The notes under the pieces: generated by a model
Seen by the model: the letters and a program-made list of their open reading frames with translations, nothing else
The model's database searches: none
What the model was told of the DNA's origin: nothing
Made by a program: the position numbers and the translations under genes
Source of the DNA: Ruminococcaceae bacterium YAD3003
GTDB taxonomy: Bacteria; Bacillota; Clostridia; Saccharofermentanales; Saccharofermentanaceae
Direction: 5' to 3'
Length of the DNA: 64,000 nucleotides
Assembly: GCA_900107185.1 (NCBI GenBank)
Contig: FNPA01000004.1
Location: forward strand, 62,001-126,000
Shown: positions 37,031-44,361 of the stretch, piece after piece
Numbering within the stretch: the first letter of the stretch is position 1
How the letters are laid out: every line of letters starts with the position of its first letter

Positions 37031-39565
37031 ATGAAGAAGTTCTGGATAGTTTTAGTCAACATTGCCATTATGGCAGCTATATTGACCTTCGTTGTATTAT
37101 ACGCAGGATATGAGAACAGGGATTCCTACCGCAGGCAGATAGAGAACTTCGAGAATACTACAGTCACCATGGAACGTGTGACTGAGAATTATCTTGAAGG
37201 TGAGCAGAGGATCTGCGACGTATGGGCGCAATATATCAACAACAGTAATATGACGATGGAAGAAGCGGCTGAATATATCCGTTCCTCTCATGTTCTCGAA
37301 AACACATCTGCACATATTATTTCAACGGATACTCTTACAGGTCTTTCCACGCGTCCGGGAATCGGTACGGCCGATGAATACGAGGTGTCTTATCAGAGGC
37401 TTGATCTCCTGAAGAATACTGACTGGATAGATGAGATCGGCAAGTCGATTAACATAACACGTGCCTATACCAACCCGATGAATGGCGAGCAGTCACTGGC
37501 CTTCTGCAACATGGTAACGCTGCGTAATCCTGACAGTGATACTGCTGAGACGGCAGTCCTTTTGCGCGTAATCCCGATTTCGGATCTGGAACAGAAATGG
37601 GTATTTCCTCAGACGGAGCTCGTAAATGCAGAGCTTTCAATGATCGATGCCGGCGGCGATTATATCCTTAAAGGTCACAACTATAAGAATTCCAGCTTTT
37701 TCGAATTTTACAAATCCTATAACCAGACGGATCCGGAGTCTTCGAAGGAACTCTTTGATAAGATTACTTCCTCTACGGGTTCCGTGTCTATGATCAACTC
37801 TCACGGTCAGGAGTGCATCCTTGCATATACACCGCTCTCTGCTACATCAGGCTGGACAATGTTGGGACTTGTTCCTGCTGATGATCTCAAAGTCGATACG
37901 GAAAACCATGTGTTGTTTATAGTCGTATCTGTAGGACTTCTTATCCTGTTCCTCAGTGACCTTTTCTATATGCGTTACTTGAATAAAAAACTTCAGATCG
38001 CGGCAAGGAAGGCTGAGTCCGCCAATAAAGCCAAGACTGATTTCCTTTCCACAATGTCACACGATATACGTACTCCGATGAATGCAATTGTCGGTCTTAC
38101 CACCCTGGCCGAGAAGAATCCGGGTGACGTGGAGTCAACAAAGGAGAGCCTTCGTAAGATCAGTCTTGCGAGTAATCATCTGCTGACCTTGATCAACGAT
38201 ATTCTTGATATCTCCAAGGTCGAAAGCGGAAAACTGAAGCTGAGTCCTTTAACGTTTTCCATTGTTGAGACGGTCGAGAATCTTGTTAATATTTCCCAGC
38301 CGATGATCAAGGAGAAGAATATCGAATTCAGTTTCCATATCAATCAGTTCGAGAAGGAGTACCTCTATACAGATCAGCTCCGTCTTAATCAGATTTTTAT
38401 CAATATCCTTTCCAATGCCATCAAATACACTGAACCCGGAGGACGTGTCAGTGTTGATCTGCGCGAGGAACACAGTGATGTAACAGGCTGTATAAAGCTT
38501 ATCTATGTTGTATCGGATACTGGTATAGGAATGAGTCCCGAATTCATGGAGAACATGTATAAGCCGTTCTCACGTCAGGTGGACAGCCGTGTAAACAGTA
38601 TTCAGGGTACAGGTCTCGGACTTGCAATAACAAAGCAAATGGTTGATCTGATCGGAGGTATGATCGATTGTCAGAGCGAGCAGGGAAAGGGAACGACCTT
38701 TACTGTTACTCTTGATATTCCTGTTGCCGACAGGCAGCGCGAAGACATGAAGCTTGAACCTATAGATGTTCTTATCGTTGATGACGATGAGACGATGCTT
38801 CAGACTGCGACAGATACGCTTACATCTCTCGGCGCTAATGTTGAACAGGCAAATAACGGACTTGAAGCTCTCGGAATGATAGAGCACAGACACCTTTCAG
38901 GCCGTGATTACACTGTTATAATCATCGACTGGAAGATGCCTGACATAGACGGAATTGAGACAATAAAGCGGATCCGTTCTGAGATAGATTCGCAGATCCC
39001 GATCTTACTGATCTCGGCATATGATTGGTCGGATATCGAGGATAAGGCAAGAGCTGCAGGAGCAAACGGTTTTGTCAGCAAACCGCTTTTCCGCTCGACC
39101 CTCTATGACAAGATCAACGGTCTCATTGGTAAAGAATCCGGTTCTGTTGAACCAGAGGATGATTATTCGGATCTCAACGGGATTAATATTCTTGTGGCCG
39201 AGGATAATGACATTAACTGGGAGATCATATCAGCTTTGCTCGCCATGTTTGGAATAACCACTGAACGAGCAGAGAACGGACGTGTATGCGTAGATATGTT
39301 GAGCAAGGCAGAAGAAGGAAGCTATGAACTGATTTTTATGGACGTGCAGATGCCTGAAATGAACGGACTTGATGCTACAAGGACTATCCGTAAACTGGAG
39401 AATCCGTGGGCAGCATCGATTCCGATCGTTGCCATGACGGCGGATGCATTCTCGGAGAACATCATGGAGTGTCTTGATGCGGGTATGAACGGACATATTG
39501 CAAAGCCGGTGGATATAAAACTGGTAATCAAAGAGATTAGGAGAATCAGGGAAGGAAGGGTATGA
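37031..39565 (+). CDS. Hybrid sensor histidine kinase with two receiver domains
   Basis: An 844-residue kinase. An N-terminal transmembrane helix, a large extracytoplasmic sensor domain (about 35-290, Cache-like) and a second helix (about 293-312) lead into HisKA with TMSHDIRTPMNAIVGL (H~344) and a HATPase domain. Two receivers follow: one with VLIVDDDE and IIIDWKMPDIDG, one with ILVAEDNDIN and IFMDVQMPEMNG. No output domain is attached. AGGAG lies 15 bases before the ATG, unusually far. It overlaps the solute-binding protein gene by four bases, so the two are probably functionally linked. Confidence 0.92.
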   Translation: MKKFWIVLVNIAIMAAILTFVVLYAGYENRDSYRRQIENFENTTVTMERVTENYLEGEQRICDVWAQYINNSNMTMEEAAEYIRSSHVLENTSAHIISTDTLTGLSTRPGIGTADEYEVSYQRLDLLKNTDWIDEIGKSINITRAYTNPMNGEQSLAFCNMVTLRNPDSDTAETAVLLRVIPISDLEQKWVFPQTELVNAELSMIDAGGDYILKGHNYKNSSFFEFYKSYNQTDPESSKELFDKITSSTGSVSMINSHGQECILAYTPLSATSGWTMLGLVPADDLKVDTENHVLFIVVSVGLLILFLSDLFYMRYLNKKLQIAARKAESANKAKTDFLSTMSHDIRTPMNAIVGLTTLAEKNPGDVESTKESLRKISLASNHLLTLINDILDISKVESGKLKLSPLTFSIVETVENLVNISQPMIKEKNIEFSFHINQFEKEYLYTDQLRLNQIFINILSNAIKYTEPGGRVSVDLREEHSDVTGCIKLIYVVSDTGIGMSPEFMENMYKPFSRQVDSRVNSIQGTGLGLAITKQMVDLIGGMIDCQSEQGKGTTFTVTLDIPVADRQREDMKLEPIDVLIVDDDETMLQTATDTLTSLGANVEQANNGLEALGMIEHRHLSGRDYTVIIIDWKMPDIDGIETIKRIRSEIDSQIPILLISAYDWSDIEDKARAAGANGFVSKPLFRSTLYDKINGLIGKESGSVEPEDDYSDLNGINILVAEDNDINWEIISALLAMFGITTERAENGRVCVDMLSKAEEGSYELIFMDVQMPEMNGLDATRTIRKLENPWAASIPIVAMTADAFSENIMECLDAGMNGHIAKPVDIKLVIKEIRRIREGRV

Positions 39566-40857
39566 ATATGAAAAAAGCTATTAGTTTACTTTTAACGGCA
39601 ACAATGGGTCTTGGCATGGTTGCGTGCACAGGACCGAAAGCTGATGTCGATAAAGGCTTCAGTCCTTCGTTGGACAAATCGACCAGTTGTCATATTACCA
39701 TTGCCGGAGGATACGATAACTTCGAAGCACTGGAAACGGAATTTGACCGGTTTAATGAGTACTATCCGAATGTGGAACTCGTGTTTACGAAGGTTGATGA
39801 TTATAACAACATGATCGGCACCGTCCTTAACGGAAACGATGCTCCTGATATTTATGTTAATTATTCATGGATGTACGGCAGGGAACAGTATGCATCCTGT
39901 ATCGATCATGCCGAGAATCTGGCAGATCCCTCGCTCAATATTAATTTTAACTGCATCCGTGGCAATATCATTTTGAATACAGATGACGGCACTCTTCCGA
40001 TGGTGCCTGTTTTCGCAAATACATATGGCATGCTCGTGAACAAAAAGCTGTTCGAAAAGGAGGGCTTGAACGTCCCGACGACTTATAAGGAACTTGTGGA
40101 TGTCTGCAATGCTTTCCGTGAAAAAGGCTATGCAAATCCCATGATGGGTTTCTCGCAGAAGGAGACAACATCGCTTTTCTCATTGACAATCTATCCGTAT
40201 TTTTGCGGAACAGTTGCGGGTGATGCAGAGGCTGTTAAAAAACTCAATTCGCTTGATCCTTCGGCAGGCGAATACCTAAGACCTTCTCTTGAGAAAGTAA
40301 CTCAGTTTATGAATGATGGCTGTGTTGATCTTGACAGCTGTGAACAGATCGAGAACAACTATGATGCCGTTATCCTCCGTTTCTTTGAAGGTGACATTCC
40401 GATGATGACATGCTCCGGAGATACTGTCTCAGGTACAAAGAAGCGTGAGAGCCGTTCCGAAGCGTTTATTGCCAATCCATTTGATTATGCCTTTGTACCT
40501 ATCCCTGTGTCAGATGATGGAGCTTATTTCCTTGATATGCCTAATCTCCAGTTCTCGGTCAACAAGGACAGTGCAAATCTCGATATGGCCAATGAGTTCA
40601 TGCGTTTTCTTATAACTTCACGTGAGCTGAATCAGATGGCAATGAACAAGGGCCTCATGTCACCGACAAAGGATCTTTCGTTCAATAACATGTATGCTGC
40701 ATTCGGAAATATTCCTGAATCACGAATACTGTCACCAGAAGTAATCGGACTGACGGATGATGCGGTCATTCAGATGAGACAGGCAGTTTACCTCGTCGGA
40801 AAGGGTGAGATGACAATAGATGAAGCGGTCGCTGCCTATGGGACCTTTACACAGTAG
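39562..40857 (+). CDS. Extracellular solute-binding lipoprotein (sugar-type)
   Basis: A 431-residue lipoprotein with a lipobox ending in GMVAC (C22 lipidated). The mature part has the layout of ABC substrate-binding protein family 1: FNEYYPNVELVF, VNYSWMYG, GMLVNKKLFEKEGLNVPTTY and FFEGDIPMMTCSG. No permease or ATPase is adjacent; it is joined by a four-base overlap to the hybrid kinase. It may therefore be a sensory partner of the kinase rather than a transporter subunit. ATG 39568 is an alternative start. Confidence 0.9.
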   Translation: MNMKKAISLLLTATMGLGMVACTGPKADVDKGFSPSLDKSTSCHITIAGGYDNFEALETEFDRFNEYYPNVELVFTKVDDYNNMIGTVLNGNDAPDIYVNYSWMYGREQYASCIDHAENLADPSLNINFNCIRGNIILNTDDGTLPMVPVFANTYGMLVNKKLFEKEGLNVPTTYKELVDVCNAFREKGYANPMMGFSQKETTSLFSLTIYPYFCGTVAGDAEAVKKLNSLDPSAGEYLRPSLEKVTQFMNDGCVDLDSCEQIENNYDAVILRFFEGDIPMMTCSGDTVSGTKKRESRSEAFIANPFDYAFVPIPVSDDGAYFLDMPNLQFSVNKDSANLDMANEFMRFLITSRELNQMAMNKGLMSPTKDLSFNNMYAAFGNIPESRILSPEVIGLTDDAVIQMRQAVYLVGKGEMTIDEAVAAYGTFTQ

Positions 40858-40963
40858 CTACGCTGATTACCTGTCTTAGAATTATTGAATAATCGAAATC
40901 GCTCTGCTTGTCTTCGATGTTATCATTTGGATACTGATAATATTAATTGGGGTAGAGGCATTA

Positions 40964-41638
40964 ATGATCAAAGCAGTAGTATTCGATATGTTTGAGACAC
41001 TGGTATCGATTTTTTCGGGTGATACTTATTTCAGTGAACATATAGCATCGGACCTAAATATTCCTGTTGAGGTTTTCAGGACCGTGTGGCATGACACCGA
41101 GAAAGGCAGAAGCAGCGGGAAATACACCATTCCTGAAACAATAAAGATTTGCCTTGAAAAACTTGGCTGTTACAGTGAAGAATCAGTACAGCTTGTCGTT
41201 GGACACAGAAGGAAAAATCTTGAAGGTGTATTTGCCCGCACGCCCCAAGAGACTATCGATCTGCTAAAAGAACTCAGAGCCCGTAACATTAAGATCGGCC
41301 TTATAAGCAACTGCTATTCTGATGAGGCTCAGGCCATTAAGGAGAGTGTTCTCTATCCGTTTTTCGATGCGGCTGTTTTATCTTACGAACAAGGCATAAC
41401 TAAACCTGATCCCGAGATTTTCAGAAGAGCGTTAGAGATGCTCGGCGTAGATGCAGATGAATGTCTGTATGTTGGTGATGGCGGTTCGAAAGAACTCTAT
41501 GGAGCAAGGGACTCCGGCATGAAGGCAGTGCAGGCGCGTTATTTCGCACACCTCGCATATGAACCTCATGTTCCATGTGGCAGACTCGAAGAGTTTGACT
41601 CCGCTGATACGCAGATGGATGTCTTGAAATATCTTTGA
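40964..41638 (+). CDS. HAD-superfamily hydrolase
   Basis: A 224-residue HAD hydrolase. Motif I is VVFDMFETLV; the nucleophile D8 is kept, but the residue two positions on is Phe rather than the Asp of phosphatases. This pattern is closer to haloacid-dehalogenase-like members, which have an aromatic or other residue there. Motif II is IGLISNC, motif III lysine is in ITKPDP and motif IV is YVGDGGSKE. A GGGGTAGAGG site precedes the ATG. Substrate unknown. Confidence 0.85.
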   Translation: MIKAVVFDMFETLVSIFSGDTYFSEHIASDLNIPVEVFRTVWHDTEKGRSSGKYTIPETIKICLEKLGCYSEESVQLVVGHRRKNLEGVFARTPQETIDLLKELRARNIKIGLISNCYSDEAQAIKESVLYPFFDAAVLSYEQGITKPDPEIFRRALEMLGVDADECLYVGDGGSKELYGARDSGMKAVQARYFAHLAYEPHVPCGRLEEFDSADTQMDVLKYL

Positions 41639-41676
41639 TGGTTGAGGAAGCAAAAAGGCAGAGTAACTTTTTAGAG

Positions 41677-41710
41677 TCTGGAACGTGGTAAGTTCCAGAT
41701 ATTTGTTATC
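41677..41710. terminator. Hairpin between the convergent HAD and lipoprotein genes
   Basis: TCTGGAAC (41677-41684) pairs perfectly with GTTCCAGA (41692-41699) over a seven-base loop. It is followed by TATTTGTTAT on the plus strand. The U-tract is weak; the position between convergent genes suits a shared terminator. Confidence 0.55.
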
Positions 41711-41757
41711 AGATGCCATTTGTTCCTCTTCTGATTTTTAGCAAATGTCCTTATCTG

Positions 41758-42135
41758 TTATTTAATTGGTGTAACAAGAAAGTTGATGGAAGTTTTTAAG
41801 TGATCATCGTAATCTACGATTTTTACAATTACGGTCTGTCCCTTGTGTATGCCTGTATAATCCTGATCCAAATGCAAAGTGTTCGAATCGGTATAGATTC
41901 CAACACCGACGTTGGCGCCGACACTTATATCTGTCTGTGTATAAATGAATCCCAGTGTTACATCTTTGTCAGCGACAACTTTCATGGTCTTACCGATAAT
42001 GTTTTCACCTGACTGTTGAGCAACGATTGCATCATGAGGGCTGGCATAATCGGGCTTGTCTGCGCATCCGGTTGAAGGAATCAGGAATGCGAAAAGCATT
42101 ATGGTAACTAACAGAATGGACATTGTTTTCTTCAT
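41758..42135 (-). CDS. Small secreted lipoprotein, unknown function
   Basis: A 125-residue protein with a signal peptide and lipobox PSTGC (C24). The mature ~100 residues are rich in Val, Asp and Thr and look like a compact beta domain (GKTMKVVADKDVTLGF, GQTVIVKIVDYDD). No family is recognised. An extended -10 (TGC-TATAAT, minus strand, 42173-42178) lies upstream. It is divergent from the next cassette. Confidence 0.78.
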   Translation of the reverse strand: MKKTMSILLVTIMLFAFLIPSTGCADKPDYASPHDAIVAQQSGENIIGKTMKVVADKDVTLGFIYTQTDISVGANVGVGIYTDSNTLHLDQDYTGIHKGQTVIVKIVDYDDHLKTSINFLVTPIK

Positions 42136-42241
42136 GATATTTCTCCCTTATTCGAAAAGTATTCCAACGACGATTATAGCATAGCATTTAAATAACATTG
42201 GTATAGTTTTCAGACGCGTAGGAGTGTATTTGTCAAAAACA

Positions 42242-42270
42242 TTGCGGTAAATTGAGCTCTTTGCTAAAAT
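42242..42270 (+). promoter_or_regulatory. Promoter of the three-gene cassette at 42363-44081
   Basis: TTGCGG (42242-42247) and TAAAAT (42265-42270) are 17 bases apart, about 90 bases before the first ATG. The leader has no structure I recognise. Confidence 0.65.
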
Positions 42271-42362
42271 TGTGAGGATTCTTATAAGTAAGGGTTTAAA
42301 ATGAAAAAAGTAAGAATCATTTTGGAATAACGGAATCTGCTTTCAGATAGGTTAATTGGATC

Positions 42363-42701
42363 ATGATTACCAAGAACATATATACAGTAAGAGTGCTTGA
42401 TTCAGGTGACTTGCCGGCTATTCTTAGCGGGACAGTTGGAAAACTGGAATATCTCATTGTAGTGCAAAAAGATGCACAGTGGTCTGCTGAAGCCGTAATC
42501 CCGGATTTTTCTGTTACTGATCAGTTTGATTTGGATATTATATTTGATGACGAATTCAGAAAAATAACCGAAGTAAATGTTGGTGATATATTCAATGTGG
42601 ATTTCAGTATAGCTGATAAGAAGGCAGGCTTACGTGAAGCCCAAGTGTTGAATATCCGCAAAGATAAACCGATAAATCATCTTCAGAATAAAGAGGAATA
42701 A
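42363..42701 (+). CDS. Hypothetical protein
   Basis: A 112-residue acidic protein with no signal peptide or transmembrane helix. It has alternating hydrophobic/polar strands (LEYLIVVQKDAQW, FDLDIIFDDEF, VGDIFNVDF) and may be a small beta-barrel. I recognise no family. It lies five bases before a nucleotidyltransferase-like gene, so they are probably in one operon. The ribosome site is weak. Confidence 0.65.
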   Translation: MITKNIYTVRVLDSGDLPAILSGTVGKLEYLIVVQKDAQWSAEAVIPDFSVTDQFDLDIIFDDEFRKITEVNVGDIFNVDFSIADKKAGLREAQVLNIRKDKPINHLQNKEE

Positions 42702-42706
42702 ATAAT

Positions 42707-43531
42707 ATGGCAATCGGTTTATCTAGAGAACGGATGGAAGAATTATTCCTTCAATATCTGGTTGAGGTTTTCGCTCATGCGGAGATAAGCAGTGCGTGTG
42801 TGAAAGATATCGTTATTACACGCGAGAAGGTGTCTGAGGCCGGTAGGAAAGCGTTTGCGGCATGCTTCCATGACCTGTACAGTGATATCGATATGTCACT
42901 AAGAGTTTGTCTTCCTAAAAACAGTTCAGTTACTCCTGAAGATTATTTGAAGAGAATAGACCGTTTCGGCGTAAATGAAGATACTGCTCTCGGATGGATG
43001 TTTGTTCCGGTAACTCAGGTTTACAGAATTATATTCAAAAACGGAATGCGCTATGACCTGGTTTTCGATTTTGAATATTCAGACGATGCGGTGCTGGATA
43101 TTGGAGAGATAGATACACTGGAAGAGAATCCTAATTGGCCCATGGATAATATCAACCGTTTTTGGTTTATACAGATTCAGGCACTCGGGAAAATATACCG
43201 CAATGATTATCTGATAGGCGCGCATCTGGCGAATATGAATTGCAACGATACTCTGGTCATGCAAATGATCATGAGAGATTTAGAACATGGTACGAGCCAT
43301 CACAGATATGGTTATTCCGAAGAATTGGAATATGTTAAGGCATTGGGTAAATGTCCGTATAAGTCAGACGGTCCGACGTTTACAAGAATTGCTGACAGCA
43401 TATATGCGGCTGCCTTGGCTTATGACAGACTGGCTAAATATTTCTATCCGCAATACCTGGACAGAAGTGATTCCTTCTTTGATATTTGGGAATGGTATGA
43501 GTCTTATGAACGAGCAACAACTGATCAGTGA
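42707..43531 (+). CDS. Nucleotidyltransferase-like protein
   Basis: A 274-residue soluble protein. DLYSDIDMSLRV near residue 60 matches the DxD metal motif of the aminoglycoside 6-adenylyltransferase-type nucleotidyltransferase fold, and YDLVFDFEY near 122 could supply the third carboxylate. The C-terminal half is helical with aromatic residues, like the ANT(6) substrate domain. The N-terminal GS-type motif is poorly conserved, so activity and substrate are uncertain. It overlaps the following HD gene by 26 bases. Confidence 0.6.
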   Translation: MAIGLSRERMEELFLQYLVEVFAHAEISSACVKDIVITREKVSEAGRKAFAACFHDLYSDIDMSLRVCLPKNSSVTPEDYLKRIDRFGVNEDTALGWMFVPVTQVYRIIFKNGMRYDLVFDFEYSDDAVLDIGEIDTLEENPNWPMDNINRFWFIQIQALGKIYRNDYLIGAHLANMNCNDTLVMQMIMRDLEHGTSHHRYGYSEELEYVKALGKCPYKSDGPTFTRIADSIYAAALAYDRLAKYFYPQYLDRSDSFFDIWEWYESYERATTDQ

Positions 43532-44081
43532 TGCAATAGAATACGTTTCTGAAATATTGGGAAACAATTCAGGCGGGCATGATACCGCACATTCGCTGCG
43601 CGTTTATAAGAATGCGCTTAAAATCTCAGAAATAGAATCAGGTTGTAATCATACTGTTGTCTCATTGGCTGCTATTCTCCATGATGTAGATGATCATAAA
43701 CTGTTTGATCACGAGAACAACGAGAATGCACGTGCCTTCTTAAACGCTAATGGTATTTCAGATGAACTGACTGATGAGATCTGCAGAGTGATCAATTCAG
43801 TATCGTTTAGTAAGAACCGTGGCAAAAAGCCGCAAACAATTGAAGGTGAGATCGTCCAGGATGCCGACCGCCTGGATGCGTTGGGTGCGATAGGAATCGC
43901 CCGTACTTTTGCATATGGCGGAGAGCACGGACGAAGCATAGAAGAATCTGTTCAGCACTTTTACGATAAGCTTCTGCTTCTTAAAGATGAACTCAATACA
44001 GACGCTGCCAAAGCTATCGCAATTAGAAGGCACGAATTCCTGGAATCTTATATTGCAGAACTGAATGAAGAGATTCGATAA
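43506..44081 (+). CDS. HD-domain phosphohydrolase (YpgQ/YedJ-like)
   Basis: A 191-residue HD-superfamily protein. The metal ligands are visible: GHDTAHSLRV (first His), LHDVDDHKL (HD) and VQDADRLDALGAIGIART (final Asp). This is the pattern of the YedJ/YpgQ group, some members of which hydrolyse nucleotides. I start at ATG 43506; ATG 43497 would add three residues. Its 5' end lies inside the nucleotidyltransferase-like gene in another frame, indicating coupling; the pair may make and remove the same modification, but that is speculation. Confidence 0.85.
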   Translation: MNEQQLISDAIEYVSEILGNNSGGHDTAHSLRVYKNALKISEIESGCNHTVVSLAAILHDVDDHKLFDHENNENARAFLNANGISDELTDEICRVINSVSFSKNRGKKPQTIEGEIVQDADRLDALGAIGIARTFAYGGEHGRSIEESVQHFYDKLLLLKDELNTDAAKAIAIRRHEFLESYIAELNEEIR

Positions 44082-44116
44082 GATATTGAATCTAAAGGGT
44101 TTAGAGTAATAGAGAA

Positions 44117-44144
44117 GGGGCTGTCTCATCACCGAGGCAGCCCC
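44117..44144. terminator. Hairpin between the convergent HD and feo operons
   Basis: GGGGCTGTCTC (44117-44127) pairs with GAGGCAGCCCC (44134-44144), with one G-U pair and a six-base loop. Strong stem, but no good U-tract on either strand, so its efficiency is unclear. Confidence 0.55.
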
Positions 44145-44175
44145 AAAAAGTATTTATGGCATATGAGGGATTTGT

Positions 44176-44352
44176 TTATTTATGCTGGCTGTGACATTTT
44201 CCGGCCATTGCACAGTGAGAACAATTGCAACCGCATGAACTCTTGCCGGCTTTCTTGTCTTTTATCAGGCTGCGTGCGGCAAAGAATACGGCAACAGCTA
44301 CCAGAGCTATAACCAATATGTTTATCCAGTTTGCAGCGAGCCAGTTAATCAT
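44176..44352 (-). CDS. FeoB-associated Cys-rich membrane protein
   Basis: A 58-residue protein. One N-terminal transmembrane helix (about 9-28, INILVIALVAVAVFFAA) is followed by a basic linker and a C-terminal CGCNCSHC...C cluster (C40, C42, C44, C47, C53) with histidines. This is the layout of the FeoB-associated Cys-rich membrane protein family, found next to feoB in Firmicutes and thought to aid ferrous iron transfer or membrane assembly. It lies ten bases after the feoB stop on the same strand. Too short for most gene finders; the motif makes it convincing. Confidence 0.92.
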   Translation of the reverse strand: MINWLAANWINILVIALVAVAVFFAARSLIKDKKAGKSSCGCNCSHCAMAGKCHSQHK

Positions 44353-44361
44353 ATAACACCT

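Noticed and set aside
40864-40964. ATTATTGAATAAT palindrome after the solute-binding protein gene
   Set aside because: AT-only short stem without T-run; neither a convincing terminator nor a repeated motif.
43287-43505. An upstream extension of the HD-hydrolase reading frame
   Set aside because: It lies within the nucleotidyltransferase-like gene in another frame and shows no family similarity; the HD protein begins normally at 43506 or 43497.
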